DNA from: Anniella stebbinsi | Taxonomy: Eukaryota; Chordata; Lepidosauria; Squamata; Anniellidae | Direction of reading: 5' to 3' | DNA: 64,000 nucleotides | Assembly: GCA_029215795.1 (NCBI GenBank) | Contig: JARDYH010000003.1 | Span: forward strand, 13,901,001-13,965,000 | Part shown: positions 33,286-44,335 of the stretch, piece after piece | How positions within the stretch are numbered: the first letter of the stretch is position 1 | How the letters are laid out: every line of letters begins with the position of its first letter | The notes under the pieces: generated by a model | Databases searched by the model: none | What the model saw: only the letters and a program-made list of their open reading frames with translations | Told to the model about the DNA's origin: nothing | Translations under genes and position numbers: made by a program

Positions 33286-34429
33286 AGCCTCAGTCACATG
33301 TACCACTTTTGACCTATGAATCTAGAACTTATTAACTAACAGAGCTGACACTGAACCAAATTTAAATCCTTAGTGATTACACACAAGCAACTGCTCCCAT
33401 GATTGCATTTATACTTGGAAAGTACCTACTTCACGATTGATGATATTGCACAGGGAATTGTAGCATCGATGACCTGTGCAATGTCATCGATGCTACAATT
33501 TGGCCCTAGTGTTTTTATTTTTATTTTTGTCTTAAGACAAAAACTGAGGCCTTTCCCCTTCCCCTCCCCCTTTTTGGCTGTTTTGTGAAAGCTGAAATCA
33601 AAAGAGTTCCAGAAGAAGACATTCCATCATGCATGAATGTCAGCAAAGGGCCTTTAATGCTGTCATTCCAAATCTCATAGGAGATGCAAGTGGTTCATTC
33701 TGTGGACTGTCTTGCGTATTGTCAAATAAGCAAAAATTGCACAGAGACTGCCAAAACACTTGGTGATCAACATCCACACAAGAATGAGGTTAGTTCCATG
33801 TGCGAGAGAAATCTCGACACGACCACCAACACAGCTGCATCAAGCTTTTTGTTCATGCGTCTATCCAAAAGAAATTATAAGTGAAGTCAGCACTCTGGAA
33901 CACTGTCAAATGGTTACATCTTGTAGCAGGAGAGCCAAAAGAGGAAAAGTGCAATTTCCAACTTATTGATAATACTCATATCCCATTGGGGAAGCCCATA
34001 GCAGGGTCTTCCTTCCTGAAAAGCATCTTACATTCCCTTAAAAAAGCTCAGAACAGCTTAGGTGGACCTACCAGCAGTCTCCCATTCAGGTCCAACAATA
34101 CTTGTCCAACAAGTATCAGGTTCTCCCAGATCACAGCGTGCTCAATTGGGAGATCATTGAAAGCAAGATGGCTGAAATGCCACACTAGTCATGAGTTTTC
34201 TTGAATACAGCATTTTATATGCATTTACCAAATGGGTTGACCCATTGGAGTGTAAAGTCGGCATGCCAGTACTCGGTAGCCATTAACATTCTACCTGTAC
34301 ACATTAATGGGTCAATTCATGTGGCTTGTGCATTTATACAGGGTGCATGGAACACTGACATGTTCCAAAGACCCAGTGGTTGCCACCATGTTTGTTTGGA
34401 CTCATAAAATAGTGTGATCCTACATAAGG
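33286..34429. other. Mostly unrecognised stretch, with an interlocked inverted repeat at 33445-33499
   Basis: Except for the interlocked repeat listed separately, I see no gene or repeat family. Confidence 0.35.
33445..33499. repeat. Interlocked inverted repeats (pseudoknot-like order)
   Basis: 'attgcacag' (33445-33453) pairs perfectly with 'ctgtgcaat' (33474-33482), and 'attgtagcatcgatgac' (33457-33473) pairs perfectly with 'gtcatcgatgctacaat' (33483-33499). The order A-B-A'-B' is that of an H-type pseudoknot; the two stems cannot nest. Confidence 0.8.
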
Positions 34430-34749
34430 TAGGGTAGGATATGGAAAGGATGGCAGGGCTCCTGTGTCTTTTAACGGCTGAATAGAAAAGGGAATTTCAG
34501 CCAGTGTCGTTTGTATGCATGCAGCACCTGGTGAAATTCCCTCTTCATCACAACAGTTAAGGCTGCAAGAGCTATACTAGAGTGACCAGATACAAAAGAG
34601 GGCAGGGCTCCTGCCGCTTTAACTATTGTGATGGAGAGGGAATTTCACCAGGTGCTACATGCATACAAACATCACCTGCTGAAATTCCCTTTTCTATACA
34701 GCTGTTCAAAATACAGAAGCCCTGTCCTCCTTTCTATGTGGTCACCCTA
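34430..34749 (-). mobile_element. 320-bp foldback MITE, TAGGGTGACC family, subfamily B
   Basis: It carries the core 'ctatactagagtgaccagat' in the same orientation as the copy at 32672 and closes 'gtggtcaccctag'. The left end is degraded (TAGGGTAGGATATGG). Flanks 'acataagg' and 'gtaagggg' share only part of an 8-bp site. Confidence 0.85.
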
Positions 34750-34904
34750 GTAAGGGGCTATGGGAAATGTTGCTTGCCAAACCTAGATGAATTCCAGAAT
34801 GCATTGGCTCTTGAAATATGTTAATTGATTAATCCAAGTTTATATCTCAGCGTTTGGTGCTACTCTGTACTTCCGAAACAAAAGCAGGATGCTACAAAAA
34901 GCCC

Positions 34905-35255
34905 CTCACGGTGGCTCTCAAATAGCTTGGTGGTAAAACACAAGCTTGGATGCAAAAGGTCCCAGGTGCAATATTCCAGGTAGAGTTGGGCATCTCCAGG
35001 TAGAGTTGGGGGAGACTCTTGCCTGAAACCTGAAAATCCACTGCCTCTCTCTGTGAAACAGGTAGGCAACTCAATGCCCTCCAGATGTTTTGAATGCCCA
35101 TAATCTCTGACCATTGTCCAAGATGGTCAGGGCTCATGGGAGTTGTAGCCCAATACACCTGGAGAGCACTAAGTTGCCTTTCCCTGATGCAGACAATGCT
35201 GATGCACCAATAGTCTGTGTTGATATAAGGCCACTCCCCATGTTCCTAAACACTA
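34905..35255 (+). mobile_element. tRNA-derived SINE carrying an inserted 'actacaactccc' repeat
   Basis: 'tagcttggtggtaaaacac' (A-box side), 'ggtcccaggtgcaat' (B-box side) and a late 'tgatataaggccactcccca' mark the SINE. A second repeat (about 35062-35178, with 'gggagttgtagcccaat' and 'gccctccagatgttttga') splits it before its 3' end, so that repeat is the younger insertion. A 17-bp tandem duplication 'tccaggtagagttggg' occurs at 34973-35010. Confidence 0.7.
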
Positions 35256-36580
35256 CTTGGAAGTTACCGCAAAGGGATTGGAACTCTTCACAAAGTCCTT
35301 TGACTTCGACACATTTTTGTGAATAAGCGACGAAGCTGCTCCCTCAGATGAAAGACAGAGAAGTCCATTACAACATGCCCAGCTTTGCAATATGTGTGCT
35401 TATTATGTACCAACCAAATTCTAGAAGTCCTTTCCCACAGGCAGCAATCTCTTTTAATGGACAAAATTTGTTTCTCACCAAGCCCTTGCAAAAGGAGCAC
35501 ACTATTCTCTTTGTTTATACAAAAGAACAAGATCCCTTTTTCGGAGGCCATCTCCCTCTGCTCTCGCAACATCTCTCTTAAATTTCTTTCCTGAATTTGG
35601 AACACATTCCCCAACCAAGAAAAATTCTTTAAAAGCCCATGGAGAACAATGACGCTGCTTGCTGCTGACGCCAGCAATAAACTTGGCAGAGGTTCTCTTC
35701 GTTCAAAACCATTGTAATAACTCATAGTAGCAAACTATAGCACCCCATATGTCTTCCATTTCGTCCCTCCCACACCCCTTGACAAGCATGTCTTTGTGAA
35801 ATCTGGCATGGTCATCGCCTTTTGTGGCTGTAAAGCAAACTTTGCAAAACACTGTGCTCTGACCACACCCTGAGCATGCAATTCATTACCACCATCTACT
35901 GAATTAACACGGGGGTGTCAACCCAAAAGGCCTGGGGGCAGAATTAAAGACGGCCAAGAGAAACCAGTAGATACTTCCACACTGTTTCGGAAGTATAGCA
36001 TCATTGCAGGAATTAACCTCCCCATTTTTGGAGCCTACAACGAAACCTAATTTGGAGAAGGCCATTGTCAAAATACTATATATCAACTCTGTGCTTGTAC
36101 AAAGCTGAGATTCACATGCCAGAGCTTATCGGTAGCACAAAATTCACACTAGAACATAAATATGACACATTAAGAACATAAAAAAAAATCACCAGTGCTT
36201 TCACTGAGGTCAAGGCTGGCTCCAGAAGGTGGCAGGTTCGGGAGCTTGATGAAACCTGAAGACTAGCAACCAACACCATTCTCACATTACATGAAGCAGT
36301 CAAGAGGCAGCATGAAACAATCCTTGAGTTGCACACCTCACTTCTTCCAGCTGAAGGGGTTCACCAATCCCTGGCACTGTCTACACTGGTTGTGGCCTGC
36401 AACCTACATAACGTACAGTTTCTCATGCTTGGCTCTTTGGAGGGTCACAGGGCTCTATGCCAGGGCCACCAAATCCATCTCCATTCCACAATGTAGCCAC
36501 CACTGTCCACATGTTCCTCTGGCCTTAAAATGGCCTCTAATTCTATTACACTGAGAATCCAGCCAAGGTTTCTTATGAGA
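35256..36580. other. Unrecognised stretch
   Basis: The 145-codon minus frame at 35288-35725 has an E/R-rich segment but no domain I can name, and no splice or start context that singles it out. I do not call it a gene. Confidence 0.35.
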
Positions 36581-36775
36581 AGGGCCATAGCTCAGTGGTA
36601 GAGCATCTGCCTTTCATGCGGAAGGTCCCAGGTTCGATCCCCACCATCTCTAAATAGGGCAGGAAAAAATCCTGTCTGAAACCCTGGACAGCCATTGCTG
36701 TCAAGCCAGTGTCAAGAATATGGGGCTAGATGGACCAATGGTCTGTCCCAGCATAAGGCAGCTTCCTATGCTCTC
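36581..36775 (+). mobile_element. tRNA-derived SINE, full length
   Basis: A box 'tagctcagtggt' (36588-36599) and B box 'ggttcgatcc' (36631-36640) are both intact. The body includes 'tgtctgaaaccctgg' and ends 'gcataaggcagcttcctat'. It has the same layout as 24591 but is better preserved at the 3' end. Confidence 0.92.
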
Positions 36776-36779
36776 AAGT

Positions 36780-37165
36780 GTACCGAGGTTCCAAGACCCA
36801 GCAAGCCTAAACCCACCAGATAGTGATCTGCCCATGACAACAGAACCATAGAAACTTCCTCCACCCACCCCAGATTACCATCATCCCACCCTACACAGAA
36901 AACCAGATTCAATGTGTGCCCTACTGAATGAGTGGAGCCAGATACTAATTGGGACAGACCCAAGGTTGCCATAGAGGCCATGAAGTCCTGAGCTACTCCC
37001 AACTTCAGCATGTCTGTTGAAGCTCCCCCAACATAACAAACCATGGAGACTCTGCCACAACCCCGAGACCACCTCAGCTAGTTCAGGTAGGGAGAATGTT
37101 GAGAAGGGCAGGCAGGACAACAACAGAATCCCTATCTTGTCCGAAACACCCACCTTCTGATATCC
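36780..37165 (-). pseudogene. LINE ORF2 endonuclease-domain fragment, broken
   Basis: In two minus frames the APE-type endonuclease region is legible: 'GSFNRHAEVGSSSGLH' (the GDFN-x-H motif, with S for D) and 'DFMASMATLGLSQLVSGSTHS', 'GHTLNLVFC' and 'SWADHYLVGLGLL', where the catalytic SDH box reads ADH. The first and later motifs are in different frames, so a frameshift is present. Downstream reverse-transcriptase sequence is absent. It cannot be active. Confidence 0.8.
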
Positions 37166-37682
37166 ACACAGTCAAAACTGGAAGACTGCAGGACATTTTG
37201 ATTCTTAGGCTTCAAAAACGGAAAATGATTTGAGGGCTGTGCATTCATTCTATGACACCTTTGCAGGAGCAGAAGTCTCTTCACAAGTAAAATTCTGATT
37301 CCAGTCCGTATCAGATTGCAAGCTTCACTTTTTTCTTTTCAGATGAAAATCCCGTGTGTATTTTCATGCCTATCTCTCTCAAGGTATGCATCAATTGTGA
37401 GTATCTTTGAAATGCATGCATTCTTCTCCCACTGATTAAGGCCTATTTGTATGCATTTTCAAGAGCATGCATTATTTCATGCACATTTTTTTTCAAATGG
37501 TCACATGTTGTTGAATCACACTACAAGCTTGGACATTTATGGACTTTGACCACAGATTGAGTTTGAGTCCTTGTCCAGTCCGGAATGTGTGAATTCGGTA
37601 AAATCCTGATGAAAAACAGAAACAAATTTCTCATACATCCCTAGTCCTATTTTATTCAGTACAGATATGTCTGTCTGTCTGT

Positions 37683-37736
<54 letters not shown>

Positions 37737-38916
37737 TCTTTCCTGCCTTCCTTCCTTCCTTCCTTTTATGGGAGTGCACAATAGTTTCAATATGCTTTTG
37801 GCAGACTGCCCTGTCTAGTCAAGACTTCCTATGTGATCTGTCCAGACCAATCTACTCTGATTAACAGTGGCTCTTCAGAATCATTCATTCCATTAAGATG
37901 TTCTACCTGGAATTATTTTAATTGCAGATACCAGTAGTGGCCAGTTGACCAGTCAAACATTGTCAATTGACTGGGGCAACTGCCATCTAATTATTTGACC
38001 AGAGTTAAAATATTGTCACATATTCCAGGAATGCAACATACCCCCACATTTTTTTCTTTAAGAAATAATTGGGTGGCCTTGGGCAAGTGGTTCATTTTCA
38101 GTCAACCCTACATCAGAATTAGGGATGCTTTAGGAATCAATGTCTGGTGAAGTCCAACGGCCTGACATGAGCCACAACTGCTGGGTGACTGTGCAAATTG
38201 AAATGTATCCAGTAGATTTTGCATTTCCTGTATACTGCAGCACAATTCTTAGCTCAAAAGTGGATCAAGATGCATTTAAAACATGTGTGTTTTGAGAGAA
38301 AATACGTTCCGAAATGTGATAATTCAGACCGAAATCATCAAACATGTTGTATGCTGAGAATGCTATGTAAATGACACAAATAATAACAATAAACCAAGAA
38401 TGTCACCGACTCATGGTTGAACATTAGGAAAAGAGCAAGTTCATGAGCAAAGAAACTGCGGTTGGGTTCCGTTCATGAGAAACAGCGTAAACAAGAAATG
38501 CAGACATTTGTATGCTTCATGGTGAAGAAATTGTTTCAAGCTTCTAACTGTGATCTCTGTTCCAAAGAAAGTCAAGGGATGAGATCATATTTGGTGCTGG
38601 AAGAGAAGACAGCAGGGAGGGAGAGAGAGAGAGAAAGACTACATACTTCAGGACTTTTCTCATGGCAGTATATGACCTTTTTATCCTATTTCCAAGACGT
38701 AAACTGTGTTTGACTTCAGTAGGAATCCAAGTTCCTGCGCGCGGGGGTGAGAGACACCAAGAAACATTTGGAGGGAGAGATGCGTTGTCGGCAGTAAGCT
38801 GTTTGAGGGACATGTACAATACTGATTGCTCAACCTATCACTTGCAAAAACACACTCAACTACATATGCTTTAATGGCCTGGATGATCTATAGAGAGACA
38901 GTATAGAGTGGTGGAC
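37166..38916. other. Mostly unrecognised stretch; hAT-like end at 37643 and CTGC/CTTC repeat
   Basis: 'ctcatacatccctag' ending at about 37643 resembles the right end of a TAGGGATG-type hAT element, with a possible left end near 37228 ('gagggctgtgcattc'), but no flanking duplication is evident. Otherwise nothing is recognised. GAGA tract near 38615-38635. Confidence 0.35.
37667..37765. repeat. CTGT/CTGC/CTTC tetranucleotide microsatellite
   Basis: About 24 units change in blocks from CTGT to CTGC to CTTC. The open frames across it are pure repeat translations. Confidence 0.95.
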
Positions 38917-39000
38917 CTTTCCCAACCTAGTGCCTTCCAGATGTACGGGACTACAACTCCCAGCTTCACCCAGGATGGGCATGTTGCGCATCCCTGGAAG
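38917..39000. repeat. Interspersed repeat, 'actacaactccc' family, first half
   Basis: 'ttcccaacctagtgccttcc', 'gggactacaactcccagctt'; the inverted second half is missing. Confidence 0.6.
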
Positions 39001-39150
39001 TTTAACCCAAGGATGGGCAACATGCAGCCTATGGGATGCATGTACCCTTCACCACTCCCACTATCCCCATTTTTCTTTTCAAAATTTCCACATGCAAAAT
39101 GGCATCCGTAAAAGACACAGAGTCTCCAAATGGCCCAATGTAGTATATTT

Positions 39151-39813
39151 TAGGGATGTGTATCATATTGTTACAATGTACAATAACGACACGATAAGGT
39201 CATTATTGTGCATGTGTTTAACGATAACGATATGATAGAAAAACCTACAATAATCATTGGAGACGATAATTTTTGGGCGATTTTATTGTTTTATTGGACT
39301 GCCATATAAATATACCTATAACTTCTGTATTTTAAAAGTTAGAGGCTTGAAACTTGGTCACAGTGCTTATGGGGTATGCCTAAATATGTGTATGAAATTT
39401 GAGATCGATCCCTCCAACTCTCGATTTTATATGAATTTAGTAAAGATCGTTTCCGTTCTGACAGATCAGAACGACAGCTCGCCACGTGCGTTCATTCAGA
39501 CCTGTCAGAACGAAAACGATGTTTAAAAAATCCATATAAAATCGAGGGTTGGAGGGATCGATCTCAAATTTCATACACATACTTAGGCATACCCCATAAG
39601 CACTGTGACCAAGTTTCAAGCCTCTAACTGTTAAAATACAGAAGTTATAGGCATTTTTTTCTTTAAAAATAGGGCTGCAAAAATATCATTTTTTCACGAT
39701 AATTATCATGAAGACAATACGGTTCACCTACGATATGAATGAAGGCGATAATTTTTTTGGTCCAAAATGACGATAACGATAAACGGCGATATTTTTTGGC
39801 GTGCACACCCCTA
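39151..39813. mobile_element. 663-bp foldback hAT-like element with perfect 8-bp target duplication
   Basis: Ends TAGGGATGTGTATC and the complement of TAGGGGTGTGCACG; the flanks are identical, 'gtatattt' at 39143-39150 and 39814-39821. The outer subterminal regions are rich in 'cgataacgata'-type motifs on both sides. Two long arms (about 39300-39465 and 39500-39660) are inverted copies around a loop of roughly 35-40 bp. The two open frames in the element (39257-39526 plus, 39437-39619 minus) are translations of the same arm and are not proteins. Non-autonomous. Confidence 0.95.
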
Positions 39814-40137
39814 GTATATTTGTGAGCTAGATTTGGCCCTTTTGGCACTCTGTAGCTGTTACAAAGCATCACATTGCCCAATTGATCTAAACGATACAAT
39901 TTTCCCAGACTAATTAGACTGTCCAATGTATTAAAATATATATATTATGACCTCTTGAAATGATAATCACTTTCTACCCAAAGTCTGCTGACAAGATCCC
40001 AGGATCTCTTTTGGATGAGAGAAGCTTGACTAGCATCAATCTTGATGACATTTTGGGACCAGGAGAAGAAGATGTTTATTTGCCCAGGCTTTTCAAACAT
40101 GGGTCCTCCTTTTGCTCCCTGCAGTTGATAATAAGCC
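39814..40137. other. Unrecognised stretch with opposing open frames
   Basis: Both strands are open over about 39960-40110. The plus frame runs into the adjacent SINE, which argues against a real gene. Confidence 0.3.
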
Positions 40138-40340
40138 AATGTGATGTAGTAGTTAGAGGCTTGGACTAAGACGACACAGGTTCAAATCCCTCCTGAGCCA
40201 TGAAACACACCCAATGACCCTGGGTCAATTACCATCTCTCAGCCTAACCTACCTCACAGAGTTATCGTAAGGATAAAATGGGGGGGATATTTAAGCTGTC
40301 TTGATCTCTTGGTGGAAAGGAGGGACATAAATGTAATAAA
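40138..40340 (+). mobile_element. Sauria-type SINE
   Basis: 'atgtgatgtagtagttagag', 'cacaggttcaaatccctcc' (B-box side), 'ctacctcacagagttatcg' and a 3' end 'ggacataaatgtaataaat'. More diverged than the copy at 30478. Confidence 0.8.
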
Positions 40341-42094
40341 TGGCATTGGTTAATAGTAATGCAAGTTAGAAGCTTGATGCGGAGTGGAATAAGATAAATT
40401 TGGGTTTGGAGAGTCAGTCATTTTGAAGGCCTCCGTGAATACGTTTTGCTTACTTTCAGTTCCTGAAAGATCTCGAGTATTTGGGGTCAATAAGGAATTT
40501 TCCCAAGGTCAAACTAGGAATGGACTATGTTGGTGTCACTCAATTGGAATTCAAGTTGAATGGCCCTAAATGGAAGTGGCTAGACAGAACTGCATACATG
40601 AGCACACCCTGGTGTTTAAATAACTACCCAATACAATAGAGAGAGAAAACTAGCTATCATTTGGGGGAGGGGGCGGAGGAGAAAGGCACATTAATTCCTA
40701 CCAAGCTGACGTGCATCCAAGGAAAAGTAAATACATCAAAGAAGCAGGTGCATATGTTTCCAGATGTGAAGAAAAATTGTTACAGTAACACGTTTACGGA
40801 AAGCATTTCTGCCGACTTTGAAAAAAAAATTCTACCGGGACACTTCCTCTCAACATCATTTTTATTCATGTAGTGTAACGGCTACTAAGTGGTGAAGCCT
40901 TCAGCACCAATTAGGAACATCCATCAGTGGTGTTTGTGATAGCAGGAGCACAAAACACACTGTGAAAACGGTGGTCTCTTCAGGCCTCTTCCTCCGTCTG
41001 CCAAAGCAGGCCAAGGCCTACAAAAACTAATGCCAAGCAAACCCTGAGGTGCCATAAAGTCTTTGAAAGAGTCTACACTAAAAAAAAAAAAGGCTTATGT
41101 ATGCCTGCCCCTCCCCTAACACACACAGTTTCCCCCTTTTTTTCTTTTTGCTCTGGTGAGAAATATTTACATGCATACTGTGAGGGTCTCCGTCTCAGAA
41201 CAGAATTCAGAGAAGAACTTTTAAGAGTAGTACTGTATGTAGCACAGTATGGCATGGATCATAAAAAACAAGACAAAGGTACCTTCGTGACAAAACAATA
41301 CTTGCACACCGACAAAAGTGATCTCTTGTGTAGTTGCTGTTTTAAAAATCAATGTGCAGAAGGGCTGGAATTTTTTCATTTCCCTGAAATAGCTGTGTAA
41401 TAAAGCTCCTGACAGAGGCAAATTTCTCTTGCTTTTCTACCTTGTGTTTAAAAATGTCATTAACTGTTCTCTGTGGTACTGTTGTGGCAAGTTGGGGGCT
41501 GGCAGGGAGGGGGGCAGGAAGGTACTTTTGACCTTGTCCAGCGTTGGTTTGAAGCACTAACCAAAAGTTAGGGGAAGTTTACACCTTACAACCAATGCAA
41601 GGAAGCCATCTCAAATGGCTTTATCTGGTGGATGTTACCACATGGTTGAGCTGTTTGTCTGTAGTGACTAGAGATGGATGAATCGGTCAATTCCCCTTTC
41701 TTCTGCATTCACATTTTTTTTTAAATCTCAAGGTTTTTTTTTTCCTTTCCAAAAAAGAACACATTTGCGGATTTGCGTTCATTCTTATCAAAACTCGACT
41801 GAAATGAAATTCTCACTATGTGAATGTGGAACCACAAAGGTTAAAGCACAGAGATGTTTGGGCTTCAGATGGCTCATGGGGAAAGAAGTGGAACAATTGA
41901 AGATGCTATATCATGTCCGGCGAGTAAAGAAAGCCTCGCACCAGCACAGTGCAATGACCTTCTTCATTATACTGTCCTGACTCATCAAACTAGTTCTTTT
42001 TCAGCTGCTTGGAAACCACTGCAGCCTTCACTGAGAATGGATTTAAAGGCCTCTATCTAGCTCAAGCAGTTCTTAAGTCAGAATCTTCTTCTGG
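40341..42094. other. Unrecognised stretch
   Basis: No repeat family is recognised. The 99-codon plus frame at 41101-41400 has no nameable domain. 'gactagagatggatgaatc' near 41666 resembles a hAT-type end without a partner. Confidence 0.35.
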
Positions 42095-42297
42095 TGGCTC
42101 TGATTTCGATGGGGCTGTGAACCCATTCCTTGTTTCAGACAGAACCAGCTAGGACTCGACAGGAGCTATCCAAGGTGCTGAGTCTATTTTAGGGATAGGG
42201 TTCAGCACCCTGGATAGTTCCTTTAGAGATCTAGCTGGTTCTGATTGAATCCCAGAATGGATTTGCTGCCCCACCAATCTCAGCGATGACAACTGGT
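42095..42297. mobile_element. About 200-bp palindromic element
   Basis: Inner arms 'cagaaccagctaggactc' and 'gatctagctggttctg' enclose 'gctatccaaggtgctga' and 'tcagcaccctggatagtt'. An outer pair 'tctgatttcgatggggc' and 'gccccaccaatctcag' extends the fold to nearly the full length. No target duplication is evident. Confidence 0.65.
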
Positions 42298-42325
42298 TTG
42301 TTGTCATAGGAAGGCTGCTTTATAC

Positions 42326-42541
42326 CTGGGCCAAATCTACATCAAGCAGGATATAGCAGTATCAAAGCGGTATAGAAGAGGCAGGAACCACACTACTGCT
42401 TTATAGCGGTACTGAAGTGCACTGAATCTGTCGGGGCCCATTGACACATACCATATACCGCTATATCCTGCTTGGTGTGGCTCCTGCCTTTTATATACCC
42501 TTTCATACTGCTGTAGCCTGCCTGGTATAGATCTGGCCCAG
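42326..42541. mobile_element. 216-bp palindromic element with CTGGGCC ends
   Basis: Left end 'ctgggccaaatctacatcaa' and right end 'tggtatagatctggcccag' are inverted. Subterminal 'gcaggatatagcagtat' and 'atatcctgcttggtgtgg' pair as well. It is a small non-autonomous DNA element; the superfamily is uncertain. Confidence 0.7.
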
Positions 42542-42544
42542 GTC

Positions 42545-42705
42545 AGCATATTTCTCTATGAAGCCCAGCATTGTCTGTCCTGAGTGTTAGTGAGTCTCTG
42601 GGATCTTTTACATCACCTGCTACTTTTAAGTGGAGGTTTCAGGGACTGAACCTGGGAGCGTCTGAATGAAAAATATCTGCTTCACTACCGGGCTATGGCC
42701 CCTTG
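42545..42705 (-). mobile_element. tRNA-derived SINE, minus orientation
   Basis: 'cagcattgtctgtcctgagt' (3' side) and 'aggttcagtccctgaaac' on the minus strand (B-box side) with 'gatgtaaaagatcccag' give the SINE body; the head ends at 'cactaccgggctatggcccc'. Confidence 0.75.
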
Positions 42706-43333
42706 TCCACTATTTTCCATCCAGAGAAAAGTCTGTGCCTGCTGCTACAAGCTCTAACACCCAGCAGCCACTCACTTCCTTGTTTTAAACCCACAATGTC
42801 AAATCTCACTGTACGTTCAGTTTAAACGTGCCCTTGGAGGTATTTTGTACTAAGTACTTTCTATTTTGGTCCATTCACTCCATGTTCAACCAGCAATATT
42901 GTATCGCTCATTGAGGGGGTGGGGGGGACATACGCTTGCCTCTCCACCATTCAATCTCAATCAAACTGGCAAATTCATTAGCACTCTGCATTTGTCCATT
43001 GACAAATGGGAATGTGAGGGTGGGGGGTAGTGAAGCAACTGGATGCTTGTAGCATTGAGCAGAACAAAACCAAAGCCTCTGAAACAGAACTAATAAATTC
43101 AGCCGCGTGACTCACCTCGGGTGTGACACATCTTCCGTTCACTTTTTTCTGCCAGCACATTCAATTTCCCAACTCCACCTCTTGTCACGGGCTAAACAAA
43201 AGCCCTATTCAAAGGGAGTTCATGTTGTGTTGAACCTACACTGTGTTAGGCATCGGGATCAACCTTTCCTCCCATTTCTGGGGCGCAAGATTGATGGCTG
43301 CACGTTGGGTCTCCACACATTGGAATAAGGGCC
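42706..43333. other. Unrecognised stretch
   Basis: Nothing is recognised here. Confidence 0.3.
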
Positions 43334-43433
43334 TGCGCATGCAAGTCCGATCTGCATGATTGTTACCCCTTAAAATTAATGGGGGTAAGAATTGGAAAGA
43401 TCAGAGCTATTTAACTTGGACTCTACGCATGCA
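43334..43433. mobile_element. About 100-bp imperfect palindrome
   Basis: 'gcgcatgcaagtccgatct' on the left and 'acttggactctacgcatgc' on the right, with 'tgttacccc' and 'gggggtaag' inside. Possibly a small foldback element. Confidence 0.45.
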
Positions 43434-43565
43434 TTCCTCTATTCTGAAGCGATGTCAAGCGCATGCATTTCAGGGAAGCCGGGCAGGTACATGAATAGAT
43501 AACGTTGGACTGGGGCCACAACAATCCTCACAATGTGTAGATTCAAAACAGTTTGTGCTAAGGCT
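43434..43565. other. Short unrecognised spacer
   Basis: Nothing is recognised here. Confidence 0.3.
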
Positions 43566-44335
43566 TCTTATTATTATTATTATTAATAATAATAATAATA
43601 ATAATAATAACGGCTGGGACTCAAGGCAGTTTACAAGGTTAAAACATGTACAATTAAAACATATAAATATCAGTTTACAAAAGTTAAAATAGAATTAAAC
43701 CTACAGTAAAATTAAAAACATTTAATTTTTTAAAAAAACAATTAACATTAAAAAAAAAACATACATTAACACAGGTCCAGAGTATTTCCAAAAGCCTGCT
43801 GGAATAAAAACGTGTTTGTCTGCCTCCATAAGTGTAGCACAGAGGGAGCCAGCCTGGCCTCCCTGGGAAGGGAGTTCCAGAGACTTGGAGCAGCCACAGA
43901 GAAAGCCCTCTCCTGTGTACCCTTCAGGCATGCCAGGGATGTTGGTGGGACTGAGAGAAGGGCCTCCCCAGAAGATCTCAGAACACGGGCAGGCTCATAT
44001 AGGAGAATACGGTCTTTCAGATAACCCAGACCCGAGCCGTATAGCACTTTGAATTGTGCCTGGAAACAGACCGGAAGCCATGCTCCCTGTAACAATCTGG
44101 CCGCAGCTCTTTGAACCGGTTGAAGTTTTCGAACACTCTTCAAAGGCAGCTCCACGTAGAGCACATTACAGTAATCCAAACGGGATGTAACTAAGGCATA
44201 TGTCACCGTGGCCAGGTCCGACATCTCAAGGAACAGGTGCAGCTGGCGCACTAGCTTTAACTGTGCAAGGGCACTCCTGGCCACTGCCGAAACTTGGGCA
44301 TCCAGGCTCAGGGCAGAGCACTGATTGTTTGGCAC
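43566..44335 (-). mobile_element. LINE 3' end with a 189-codon open ORF2 C-terminus (CR1/L2-like)
   Basis: On the minus strand the frame 44335-43766 is open for 189 codons. It reads 'YALVTSRLDYCNVLYVELPL' (the RT thumb region 'srLDYCNalyaglp'), 'RKLQPVQRAAARLLQGA', 'RAFSVAAPSLWNSLPREARL' and a FLFQQAF end. About 10-15 residues between 'WLPVCFQAQFKV' and 'LYGSGLGYLKD' are missing relative to the family pattern, so there is an in-frame deletion. A 3' UTR and an ATT/AAT microsatellite (43569-43610) follow. It is 5'-truncated before the catalytic domain; the ATG is fortuitous. Confidence 0.92.

Noticed and set aside
35288..35725. 145-codon minus frame
   Set aside because: No domain and no start or splice context; plus strand is also open.
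36581..36655. Possible tRNA gene
   Set aside because: It is the head of a full-length SINE.
37537..37864. Open frames rich in Ala-Gly-Arg-Gln or Leu-Pro-Ala-Cys
   Set aside because: Direct translations of the tetranucleotide microsatellite.
39257..39619. Two similar open frames on opposite strands
   Set aside because: They are the two inverted arms of one foldback hAT-like element, not a duplicated gene.
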